From positions 1 through 15,663 of the forward strand of contig DAISGD010000071.1 of assembly GCA_036823295.1 (NCBI GenBank): a stretch of 15,663 nt of DNA. Direction: 5' to 3'. The DNA comes from UBA4742 sp002403895 (lineage in GTDB: Bacteria; Actinomycetota; Acidimicrobiia; Acidimicrobiales; Acidimicrobilacustridaceae). The notes under the pieces were generated by a model. That model was not told where the DNA came from. It saw nothing but the letters and a program-made list of their open reading frames with translations, and did not search any database. The position numbers and the translations under genes were made by a program. Below, piece by piece: positions 1 to 6,002 of this stretch (its first letter is position 1; every line of letters begins with the position of its first letter).

Positions 1-49
1 TCCCCACCGCCCACGCCAAGGCGAGCAACCCGTGTCGAACGTGCACGCT

Positions 50-129
50 CTGACGGGCGAGCGAGAACCGGCAGATGTACTTGCCCCCGCGCCGAGGCTG
101 GGTTGTGGAGAAGCATTCGGAGTACGCCG
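50..129 (-). repeat. Cassette-type repeat, copy C
   Basis: One of four copies of a dispersed repeat (others at 600-679, 3412-3508 and 4383-4460). Read on the minus strand it opens with CGGCGTACTCCG, has CTTCTCCACA 16 bases after the first G of GGCG, and has TGCCGG at an offset of 55 bases, followed by TTCTCGCTCG and TCAGAGCG. It begins 28 nt after the stop of the 60-aa membrane gene and points the same way. The ends could pair: GGC with GCC, and GTACT with AGTAC, leaving a 4-base bulge (ATCT). Confidence 0.7.
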
Positions 130-156
130 GGTGAAGGTGTCGCGGCTCCGGCGATG

Positions 157-339
157 CTATAGGCCGTCTCTCGTGACCTGCTGAGGTGTGACCGGGCTGG
201 CACCGCCATCCCCTTGCGAGTCGTCTGAGGTCACCTCGACATCCTTGGCCGACGACGCAGCGTTTCGCCGAGTTGACGCCCACACCACATAGGGAACGCA
301 GAACAACCAACCGAACGCCGTCACCACCCAGGGGTTCAT
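157..339 (-). CDS. Small single-span membrane protein (60 aa), unknown function
   Basis: A 60-residue protein beginning MNPWVVTAFGWLFCVPYVVW. Residues 3-20 form one hydrophobic segment, followed by a short Arg pair and a polar acidic tail, so it probably sits in the membrane. The start was chosen because its ATG overlaps the TGA of the upstream 52-aa gene as ATGA, a classic sign of translational coupling; the longer open frame upstream is Arg/Pro-rich and looks non-coding. I recognise no family. The gene is followed 28 nt later by repeat copy C. The coupled pair could be a small membrane module, such as a two-component holin-like or toxin-like pair, but nothing here proves a function. Confidence 0.55.
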   Translation of the reverse strand: MNPWVVTAFGWLFCVPYVVWASTRRNAASSAKDVEVTSDDSQGDGGASPVTPQQVTRDGL

Positions 340-494
340 GCCCAAGGTGCCTGGCGTGTGACGGTCCACGCCGCATAAACGGTGAAGAGGAAGAGGCACG
401 GCACGGCCACCACTGCCAGCACGACGAGGGTCCATTTCAGTACGCGCTGGTTGACCCGCCATGACTTTCTGACCAGCCACTCATACACGGTCAT
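336..494 (-). CDS. Small single-span membrane protein (52 aa), unknown function
   Basis: A 52-residue protein starting MTVYEWLVRKSW. It has a basic N-terminal third (several Arg and Lys between residues 9 and 20) and a long hydrophobic helix at about 21-44, with a short tail ending APWA. The basic-then-hydrophobic pattern predicts a membrane protein with its N-terminus inside. The ATG at 494 has AGGA 9 nt upstream; a second ATG at 503 is possible and would add three residues. Its stop overlaps the start of the following 60-aa membrane gene (ATGA), so the two are probably translated as a unit. The family is not recognised. Repeat copy D lies about 106 nt upstream. Confidence 0.55.
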   Translation of the reverse strand: MTVYEWLVRKSWRVNQRVLKWTLVVLAVVAVPCLFLFTVYAAWTVTRQAPWA

Positions 495-599
495 GCGCTG
501 CATTCCTGTTGGAGTCTCCCCTGTCGGGGACGTGCCGGTCAGCCATCCTGCGGCCCGCAACGATGGTCCCACCCAATCGGGCTTCGCGCGCCACAACTT

Positions 600-679
600 G
601 AGAGAGGAGCAACTTCCGGCAGAGTGTGACGCCTCGGCGGAGCGGTCGGGCTGTGGAGAACTGCGCAGAGTTACTCGCC
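600..679 (-). repeat. Cassette-type repeat, copy D (divergent)
   Basis: On the minus strand it reads GGCGAGTAACTCTGCGCA, then GTTCTCCACA, then TGCCGG at an offset of 58 bases. All blocks after the first are shifted by about 3 bases relative to the other copies, as one small insertion would do. Its first base is the last base of a TAG stop codon. The ends can pair as GGC/GCC plus GAGT/ACTC with a one-base bulge. These are different bases from copy C at the same stem position, which hints at conserved structure. Confidence 0.55.
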
Positions 680-818
680 TAGTGGTCCTTCCGTCCCGAC
701 ACGATCTCGATAGTGTCGGCCTCCATCCGGATCGTGTCGCCGCTCTGCATCTCGATCTAGGCAAGAAGACAACGCCCGCGATGGCCGCGGGGATCACGAC
801 GTACCCGTGGTCGCTCAC
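679..818 (-). pseudogene. Possible remnant of a small membrane protein gene (frameshifted)
   Basis: Two adjacent minus-strand segments in different frames look coding. From the GTG at 818 comes SDHGYVVIPAAIAGVVFLP, a hydrophobic segment. From about 756 another frame gives IEMQSGDTIRMEADTIEIVS and ends GRKDH at a TAG (679-681), with strong G/C preference at third codon positions. Gaining one base near 757 would join them into a protein of about 47 residues. This could be a frameshifted gene, an assembly error, or a separate 23-aa ORF starting at 750. It is listed mainly because repeat copy D begins exactly at its stop codon. No family is recognised. Confidence 0.25.
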
Positions 819-849
819 CCAGCTCGCAGAACTGCTGGACTAGGACACT

Positions 850-1329
850 GTGCGCGACGCTCGACTCATTCTCACCTGCGGGTTGCCGGGGGCGGGTAAG
901 ACCGCACTCGCGAGGCAGCTAGCCGCGGACCGGAGCGCCGTGCGCCTCACGAAGGATGAATGGCTCTGGGCCCTCGGCTCCACCCCCTGGGACGCGCCGA
1001 CCCAGGAGAAGGTGGAACATGAACTCTGGCAGCTCGCCCAAGAGATTTTGCGCCTTGGCCTGAGCGTCGTCCTCGATTTTGGGCTCTGGGCGCGGATCGA
1101 ACGTGACGAGATGCGATCCGTGGCTCGTGGCCTTGGTGTCGGCGTCGAACTGCACTACCTCGACGTGCCTGCCGACGAACTCTGGCGGCGCATCGATGCA
1201 CGGAACTCGCAGCCACCCTGGGACAGCTACCCGATCCGCCGCGCCGACCTCGACGGGTGGCTACCACTCTTCCAGGCGCCCGATGCTGCCGAGCTGGCCT
1301 TGTTCGACCCTCCACCAGGATCAAACTGA
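850..1329 (+). CDS. P-loop kinase / AAA_33-type ATP-binding protein
   Basis: A 159-aa protein with a clear Walker A motif GLPGAGKT at residues 11-18, right at the N-terminus after a short beta strand (LILTC). A strand with the acidic residue of a Walker-B-like site (VVLDFG) follows near residues 75-80, and an Arg-rich lid-like stretch (ELWRRIDARN) comes later. This order and length match the small AAA_33 P-loop kinase-like proteins, which also include zeta-toxin and polynucleotide-kinase relatives. The true substrate is unknown. The GTG start has AGGA 4 nt upstream. It stands alone on the plus strand, between minus-strand tiny genes and an IS110 remnant, consistent with cargo in an accessory region. 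No partner antitoxin is visible. Confidence 0.8.
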   Translation: MRDARLILTCGLPGAGKTALARQLAADRSAVRLTKDEWLWALGSTPWDAPTQEKVEHELWQLAQEILRLGLSVVLDFGLWARIERDEMRSVARGLGVGVELHYLDVPADELWRRIDARNSQPPWDSYPIRRADLDGWLPLFQAPDAAELALFDPPPGSN

Positions 1330-1519
1330 GCCACTACCACCCTCTCGGCCGAGGCTGACGATGACGCCCTCCGATGGACGGCGGCGATCCGTTGGGGTGA
1401 AGTCCCCATCGCTCGTCGACGCCCGCAGTCTGGCCGATCCCAGACGGCCGTTCAGGGTTCGAGCCGGCCGCGCTGGATTGAAGAGTCGTCCCTGGTTGTC
1501 CTCCCGGGCCCGCTGCGGG

Positions 1520-2285
1520 TTAGTGGCGGGCGGCGTCGGCGACGAGGTGGCGATACACACGTTGTCGCTGATGCGTCGCCTCAGCGGACCGCATGGTTTC
1601 TTGGGGCCGTTTGCCTTCAGCGATCTTGCGGTCGTAGTAGGTCTGGCCGGGGCCGTCGTGGCGCATCTGCACGATCGCCGCGAGGTGCATGGCATGGTTG
1701 AGTTGACGGTTGCCTCGCTGGTTCAACCGGTGACGCACGGTCGGCCCGCTCGAGGCCTCGATCGGGGCCGTGGCGTTGTAGCTGGCGTAAGGTCCGCGGT
1801 GGCGAAGCGGGCGACGTTGCCGGTGTGGCCCAAGATGAGACACGCAGCGATCGGGCCGATCCCGAAGATGTCGGTCACGGTGGTGTCCGCCGCGGTGACC
1901 GCGGCAACCATCCGGACGCGGAGTTCGGCCAGGTCCCGGTCCACCCTTCGCAACCCGACGAGATGATCGCGGGCGAGGCGTTGGCGTTCGGTCTCCACCG
2001 CGTTCACCGGATGGACCCGACGCAACGCCAACCCGGCGCGATCGGCGTTCAGACGGGTCTGGACGCCGCCGGGGATCAGGTTCGCCAATACGGCATGCAA
2101 CCGACAGATCGTGCGTTGCCGTTCGCTTTGGAGTTGGCGGTAACGGCCGGCCAACAACCGACAGATCGCGGTGTGGTCCCCGCCGCTCACCACCCGCAAA
2201 CCCCGAGTGGCGCAACGCGGCGATCGCGTCGCCAACGCGTCGTTGGGGTCGTTCTTCGAGCAAAGGTACGGCCCCATCCTTCGGC
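1520..2285 (-). pseudogene. IS110-family transposase remnant, N-terminus missing, frameshifted
   Basis: IS110 features are spread over two frames. From the upstream end: KNDPNDALAT, then DHTAICRLLAGRY and a helical linker, then FGIGPIAACLILGHTGNVARFATA, the start of the C-terminal Transposase_20 domain with its GIGP motif. A shift at about 1792-1797 moves the reading to YASYNATAPIEASSG, RGNRQLNHAM, YYDRKIAEGK and a natural stop at 1520. Two compensating shifts also lie near 2205 and 2227, where the alternative frame reads AIAALRHSG. The first ~100 residues (most of the DEDD nuclease domain) and the element's left end are absent, so it cannot be active. About 250 of the usual 340-400 residues remain. 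Confidence 0.85.
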
Positions 2286-2381
2286 TCGGAAATTGGGATG
2301 AACCGATCGGCCCGTCGAGACGTATTCACTGCCAATCCAGCCGCGTTTCTGCGGGGAGTCAAAACATGTGGAGGTCGATCC

Positions 2382-2648
2382 ATGCGACGTGTGCGGCAAG
2401 TCGTGATCGCAGCGGCGATCATGGGGAGCGTGGTGGGCCTGCAGGCCACCGCCGTTTATGCGAGCGGGCAGCCCAACCAGGACTGCGCCAACTTCCCTTC
2501 TACCCCTGGCCAGTCCGCCGGAGCTCCCGGGTCCGCGTTCAATCCCGCCGGCACCGCGGGAATGGTCTACGCAGGCCAGCAGGCGCAGAACTCTGTCAAC
2601 CTCAAGTCGGTTTCGCAGTACGACGTCGCTTGCTCACATCTGCCCTAG
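2382..2648 (+). CDS. Small secreted protein with SQYDVAC C-terminus
   Basis: An 88-aa protein. Residues 1-29 form a Sec-type signal peptide: basic MRRVRQ, a hydrophobic core IAAAIMGSVVGLQATAV, and a likely cleavage after YAS. The mature part is small and Gly/Pro/Asn-rich, with two Cys (in NQDCANF and YDVAC) that may form a disulphide. The start has a good GGAGG at 2370-2374, 7 nt upstream. The motifs GSAFNPAGTAG and VSQYDVAC recall, from memory, a family of short secreted actinobacterial proteins that databases often label adenylate cyclase although they have no cyclase domain. Function unknown. It lies about 100 nt from the truncated edge of the IS110 remnant. Confidence 0.75.
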   Translation: MRRVRQVVIAAAIMGSVVGLQATAVYASGQPNQDCANFPSTPGQSAGAPGSAFNPAGTAGMVYAGQQAQNSVNLKSVSQYDVACSHLP

Positions 2649-2726
2649 GAGACTGATTCGGCCTGGGATCCGCGAGTGCTCCTGAGCTTGGAAACGAGGA
2701 TGGAGCATGGCGACCACGAGTAGTGC

Positions 2727-2740
2727 GCGGCGTACGCCGC
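2727..2740. repeat. Perfect 14-bp palindrome GCGGCGTACGCCGC
   Basis: Its core CGGCGTACGCCG is a symmetrised version of the CGGCGTACTCCG block that opens the four cassette-type repeats. On the minus strand, GGAGCACTCGC lies about 55 bases further on, resembling the GGAGGCACTCGC of copy B. It may be a degenerate fifth copy, but the TTCTCC and TGCCGG blocks are missing. Confidence 0.35.
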
Positions 2741-2836
2741 AGAAGTAGCCGGACGAGCTGCGTTAGCGGGTGGTCTGAGTCGTGTCGGCATCATTCTGAA
2801 CGAGCCCGGGGCCAGGTGGCCGGATCGAGTCCCGAC

Positions 2837-2861
2837 GCGCCTCGCGATGCTCGCGAGGCGC
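2837..2861. terminator. Perfect hairpin, 11-bp stem, 3-base loop
   Basis: GCGCCTCGCGA and TCGCGAGGCGC pair perfectly around the loop TGC. No T-run follows on either strand, which is common for terminators in high-GC actinobacteria. It could end transcription of the small secreted gene 190 nt upstream, or of a minus-strand gene in the gap. Function is inferred from shape only. Confidence 0.45.
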
Positions 2862-2965
2862 ACCACTCCGGCACCTATCCGCCGCCTCCAGATCTAGGCT
2901 CCGAGCGTCGATATTCATCGCATGCGTCAAGGCGGCGAGATGACGGAGCCATCGGGGACGGAGGT

Positions 2966-3065
2966 NNNNNNNNNNNNNNNNNNNNNNNNNNNNNNNNNNN
3001 NNNNNNNNNNNNNNNNNNNNNNNNNNNNNNNNNNNNNNNNNNNNNNNNNNNNNNNNNNNNNNNNN
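2966..3065. other. Assembly gap (100 N)
   Basis: Exactly 100 Ns, the usual placeholder for a scaffold gap of unknown length. Reading frames and distances across it cannot be trusted. Confidence 0.98.
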
Positions 3066-3068
3066 TCG

Positions 3069-3400
3069 CAGCCGCTGCGGGCTGGGTGCTCGTGGCCGAC
3101 CCGTTCAACCCCTACCGACGTGGGACAACCCACGCCGCCACGCTCGTGCACGAGCAGCCTTGGTGTGCGAACAGTTGGGGCGTGACCTTGGTGTCGGGCG
3201 TCCACCACTACCACTGGGGGCGTGGCAGCGCGCCAAGGGAATGGGACCCGGGTCCGGTGAGCGGGACCCTGACGATCCTTCACGACTGGGGGTCAACAGG
3301 TACGGATGCGATCTTCGAGTCGAACGGCCAGGAGGTCAATCTCACGGGAGGGTCCCCGAGTGGTGCCCACTTCGATGACCTGAGTTGCACCGTGAAGTAG
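3069..3400 (+). CDS. 3' part of an unknown, possibly secreted protein (5' end lost in gap)
   Basis: About 110 C-terminal residues remain, starting AAAAGWVLVADPFNPYRRG and ending FDDLSCTVK. The frame was chosen for its strong G/C third positions and balanced residue use. It is rich in Trp, His, Gly and Thr with few charges (HEQPWCANSWGVTLVSGVHH, then WDPGPVSGTLTILHDWG), like a beta-rich extracellular domain with two Cys. No signal peptide can be seen because the N-terminus is in the gap. No family is recognised. Repeat copy A begins 11 nt after its stop codon, the same layout as in the neighbouring methyltransferase gene. Confidence 0.6.
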
Positions 3401-3411
3401 CTGCCTACGAC

Positions 3412-3508
3412 GGCGTACTCCGCACGGTCCTCCCCAAGCCCCACCCGGCAAAGACCGAATACACATGCCGGTTCTCAGGATGGGAGTTGCCTGGAGGCAC
3501 TTCTCGCT
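3412..3508 (+). repeat. Cassette-type repeat, copy A
   Basis: Begins CGGCGTACTCCGCAC (the C at 3411), a 15-base block identical to copy B. It has CCTCCCCA at the same offset as CTTCTCCCCA in copy B, TGCCGGTTCTC at offset 54 (as in copy C), and then an extra 20-25 bases before TTGCCTGGAGGCACT, which matches the TTGCCGGGAGGCACT of copy B. Ends can pair GGC/GCC and GTA/TAC with a 4-base bulge (ACAT). It lies between the gap-truncated gene and the methyltransferase. Confidence 0.7.
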
Positions 3509-3523
3509 GAGATCGGGCAGTCT

Positions 3524-4378
3524 TTGGGCGTGACCTACGACCCGACGATCTACCAAGGGTCGGCGGCGTTCTATGCCCGGGGTCGTCCCCCGTACTCGGG
3601 TGCTCTCGAATCGACACTCACCGTCGAACTCGGTCTCGACGGTTCGGGCCGTCTGCTCGACATTGGCTGTGGCCCCGGCATCCTGGCTGTCGCCCTGGCC
3701 CCGCTGTTCACCGAGGCGGTCGGGCTGGACCCCGATGCCGACATGCTCGCCGAGGCCGCTCGCCGAGCCACCGATGCTGCACTTTTGAACGTCCGTTGGG
3801 TTCAGGCCCTCGGCGAGGACATCCCGAACCTCGACCTGGGCTCCTTTCGGGTCGCGAGCTTCGGGCAATCGTTTCATTGGATGCCCCGTGAGGTCGTGGC
3901 CGAGGCCGTCTACGACCTACTGGAACCGGGCGGCGCCATCGTGCTCATCGTCCACACCGTCGAGGGCCGACCCGTCCCGGAAGGTCCGGGCTACCCACCG
4001 ATTCCTCACGAGCTGATTCGTGACCTCATCAAGAGCTATCTGGGCGAGCGACTCCGGTCCGGCCAAGGCTTCGTCTCCTACCCGCTTGATCGCTACGAGG
4101 ACGCACTGGCACGGACCCGGTTCGGCACACCCGAGGTGGTCTTCGCCCCGGGACGCGACGATCTCGTGCAAGACATCGACGGCGTCCTCGCCAACTACTA
4201 CTCGATGTCGTTCTGCGCCCCCCGCCTCTTCGGTGACCGCCTCGACGCCTTCGAAGCCGACCTGCGCACCCAACTTGTCGCCAACTCGGCCACTGGGCGT
4301 TTCTGGGACTGGCCCGGCGACACCGAGATCCTCATCGCCCGAAAACCGACCCAGGGCGGGTCGACCGACCGAGGGTGA
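3524..4378 (+). CDS. Class I SAM-dependent methyltransferase
   Basis: A 284-aa cytoplasmic enzyme with the Rossmann methyltransferase fold. Motif I is LLDIGCGPG (about residues 44-52), which binds S-adenosylmethionine. An acidic residue after the second strand follows in VGLDPDADML, then VQALGEDIPNLDLGSFRVAS (motif II region), FHWM, and LLEPGGAIVLI (motif III region). This is the Methyltransf_11/25 type; the second half is a variable substrate-binding region, so the methyl acceptor cannot be named. The start is uncertain: TTG 3524 is used, GTG 3530 is as likely, and neither has a strong ribosome site. The gene is bracketed by direct repeats A (ends just upstream) and B (5 nt after the stop). 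Confidence 0.85.
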   Translation: MGVTYDPTIYQGSAAFYARGRPPYSGALESTLTVELGLDGSGRLLDIGCGPGILAVALAPLFTEAVGLDPDADMLAEAARRATDAALLNVRWVQALGEDIPNLDLGSFRVASFGQSFHWMPREVVAEAVYDLLEPGGAIVLIVHTVEGRPVPEGPGYPPIPHELIRDLIKSYLGERLRSGQGFVSYPLDRYEDALARTRFGTPEVVFAPGRDDLVQDIDGVLANYYSMSFCAPRLFGDRLDAFEADLRTQLVANSATGRFWDWPGDTEILIARKPTQGGSTDRG

Positions 4379-4382
4379 ACGC

Positions 4383-4460
4383 GGCGTACTCCGCACACTT
4401 CTCCCCAGCACGTCTTCGCTACCGAGGCGGCGTCAATTGCCGGGAGGCACTCGCTCGTCA
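4383..4460 (+). repeat. Cassette-type repeat, copy B
   Basis: Starts 5 nt after the methyltransferase stop with CGGCGTACTCCGCAC (identical to copy A), then CTTCTCCCCA, then TGCCGGGAGGCACTCGCTCG at offset 55. It is in direct orientation with copy A, so the methyltransferase gene sits between two like-oriented copies. The stem pairing seen in copies A, C and D is weak here; a local TGCC/GGCA mini-hairpin is present instead. Confidence 0.7.
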
Positions 4461-4512
4461 GGCGCGGTGGTTTGAGCTTGACTCTCCGCCCGTTGGCCAG
4501 CTCGACCCGGGT

Positions 4513-4588
4513 CGTACCACATATATTGCGCATAAGTGCATTTGTGGTACGTTCCACAGATGAGCTGAGACGAAAGGTCTGTGGTACA
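4513..4588 (+). promoter_or_regulatory. Promoter with two nested inverted-repeat operators for the AbiE-like operon
   Basis: Four half-sites surround an A/T-rich island unusual for this DNA. Pair one is CGTACCACA (4513-4521) with TGTGGTACG (4543-4551). Pair two is CGTTCCACA (4550-4558) with TGTGGTACA (4580-4588). Both pairs have centres 30 bp apart, about three helical turns, and pair two is shifted 37 bp from pair one. A possible promoter, TTGCGC (4526-4531) and TACGTT (4548-4553) with 16 bp between, lies inside. The last half-site covers the GTG start. AbiEi antitoxins are known to repress their own operon by binding two inverted repeats, so autoregulation is the likely role. Confidence 0.7.
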
Positions 4589-5270
4589 CGTGGAAATCTC
4601 GACGGCGGAAGCAGCCGACCGGCTGGGGCTGAACATCGTGACGGTGCGGCGTCTCGCCGCCGACGGGCATCTGTCTGCCAGGAAGGTCGGAGGCGTCTGG
4701 ATGATCGCCGACGCCGACATCGCCGCTCTGAACGCCGAGCCGCGGGGCCGCGGCCGGCGCATATCCGCACGGTCAGCATGGGCGGTGCTTGACCTCCTCT
4801 CCGACGTCATCCCGGAGGACCTGTCTCGTTCGGAGCTGCAGCGGGCCCGGGTCCGGGCCAGGCACGCTGACGAGCTCTCTCCCGGTGAACTGTCCGAGCG
4901 GGCGCGGGTGTGCCGCCTGCGCGGCCCGAAGGGCTCGCACCGGCACCTGCTCAACGACTCCCGCGTCGTGCGCTCCGGCGTGTCGGCGCCAAGCGACGCT
5001 GGCCTCGGACTCGTGGTGTCCGAGGAGCTCGAGGGCTATGTCCGAGGAGGCGACCTCGAGGCGATCATCTCGAAGTACGGGTTGCGACCAGCGGACCGCG
5101 GCCGCGCCGACATCGTCCTCCGCGTGCCCGAGCCGCGTTGGCCGTTCGGAGCGGCGAAGGTCGCACCACCGGCAGTTGTGGCCGCTGATGTACTCGACGC
5201 GGGTGATAGCCGCAGCATCGACGCGGCCCGAAACGTGCTGCGGCGCCTCGCCAAGGAGACCATCGGATGA
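4581..5270 (+). CDS. AbiEi-like antitoxin / transcriptional repressor with excisionase-type HTH
   Basis: A 229-aa protein. Residues 5-50 form a MerR/excisionase-type helix-turn-helix (STAEAADRLGLNIVTVRRLA, then ARKVGGVWMI with its small wing). The rest, notably GRADIVLRVPEPRWPF and APPAVVAADVLDAGDSRS, resembles the C-terminal part of AbiEi-family antitoxins. It would bind the inverted repeats in its own promoter and offset the partner toxin. The GTG at 4581 has GAAAGG close by (3 nt); GTG 4590 is an alternative at 12 nt. Its last four bases overlap the toxin gene (ATGA), so the two are translated together. The family call rests on context and motif shape. Confidence 0.72.
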   Translation: MVHVEISTAEAADRLGLNIVTVRRLAADGHLSARKVGGVWMIADADIAALNAEPRGRGRRISARSAWAVLDLLSDVIPEDLSRSELQRARVRARHADELSPGELSERARVCRLRGPKGSHRHLLNDSRVVRSGVSAPSDAGLGLVVSEELEGYVRGGDLEAIISKYGLRPADRGRADIVLRVPEPRWPFGAAKVAPPAVVAADVLDAGDSRSIDAARNVLRRLAKETIG

Positions 5271-5995
5271 TTGAGCTTCCGCCGTTCGCCGGCGGCGCCG
5301 ACCGCCTGTGGCGCAGCCTGCTCGACGTCACGGAACGCATGGCCGATGACTGGACCCTCATCGGTGGCCAGATGGTGTTGCTGCACGCCTTGAGAGCGGG
5401 ACGGGTGGCTCCCCGGGTCAGCGAAGACCTCGACCTCGTCGTGAACGCCAGAGCCCGGCCACCAGCGTTGCCCAAGATGGTCGAAACACTCCGCTCACTC
5501 GGCTTCGAGCTCACCGGCGTCAGCCCCGACGGGGTCGCGCACCGCTTCGACCGCGACGGCGTCTTCATCGACATCCTGGCCCCCGACGGACTCGGCCAAC
5601 ACACCGAGCTCGTCACCGTCGGCCCCGGCGTCACGATCGTCGCCGCAGGCGGGTCCTACGCGGTGAGCGAGTCCGGTCCCGTCGAGGTCAGTTATGAAGA
5701 TCGGACTGGGCAGGTGCCTTTGCCATCGATCGCCGGAGCGCTTGTGGTCAAAGCCGGCGCGGCGCGCACGGATCACGGCCCCAAAGGTCCCGGACGTCAC
5801 CTGCGCGATTTGGCGTTCCTCGCCTCGCTCGTCGAGGACGCCATCGATCTACGCGACCACCTCGGAGCACGCAACCGGCGCCGGCTCCGCGCCGTGACTG
5901 CTCTCGCCGACGAGGGCCACGAAGCTTGGGTGCTTCTCGGAGACGAACGAGACGACGCGTACGCGGCGTGGACGCTGCTCGCCGGACTGACCTGA
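5267..5995 (+). CDS. AbiEii-type nucleotidyltransferase toxin
   Basis: A 242-aa cytoplasmic protein of the DNA polymerase beta-like nucleotidyltransferase fold. The family's motif I is seen as IGGQMVLLHAL followed by SEDLDL: Gly33-Gly34 and the metal-binding Asp54 and Asp56. A second motif, VVKAGAARTDHGPK then HLRDLAFLASL (Lys162, Arg167, Lys173, Asp181), matches the conserved Lys/Arg/Asp block of AbiEii (PF08843 type). Such toxins transfer nucleotides to RNA targets, stall growth and can serve in phage abortive infection; that is family knowledge, not visible here. The start is fixed by the 4-bp overlap with the antitoxin gene. It converges with the broken recombinase gene a few bases after its stop. 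Confidence 0.8.
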   Translation: MIELPPFAGGADRLWRSLLDVTERMADDWTLIGGQMVLLHALRAGRVAPRVSEDLDLVVNARARPPALPKMVETLRSLGFELTGVSPDGVAHRFDRDGVFIDILAPDGLGQHTELVTVGPGVTIVAAGGSYAVSESGPVEVSYEDRTGQVPLPSIAGALVVKAGAARTDHGPKGPGRHLRDLAFLASLVEDAIDLRDHLGARNRRRLRAVTALADEGHEAWVLLGDERDDAYAAWTLLAGLT

Positions 5996-6002
5996 CGAGC
6001 AA

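Larger units (their letters stand above)
2649..2965. other. Non-coding stretch before the assembly gap
   Basis: I see no convincing gene here; the open frames are Arg/Ser-rich shadows. The stretch holds a 14-bp perfect palindrome (2727-2740) and an 11-bp-stem hairpin (2837-2861), listed separately. An ATG at 2940 (MTEPSGTE) could start a gene that runs into the gap, but too little is visible to call it. Confidence 0.5.

Noticed and set aside
850..1329. Zeta-toxin of a type II toxin-antitoxin pair
   Set aside because: The P-loop fits, but no epsilon-like antitoxin gene lies beside it and zeta-specific motifs are not clear, so only the broad kinase family is called.
2922..2965. Gene start entering the gap (MTEPSGTE)
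   Set aside because: Only about nine codons are visible and its frame cannot be linked to the gene after the gap.
3412..3523. N-terminal extension of the methyltransferase through repeat copy A
   Set aside because: The frame is open back to the previous stop, but it has no ATG/GTG start there and would translate the repeat.
50..4460. Canonical integron attC sites
   Set aside because: The repeats have the right size and position, but no RYYYAAC or GTTRRRY core is found at their ends and copies lie on both strands, so they are reported as a separate repeat family.
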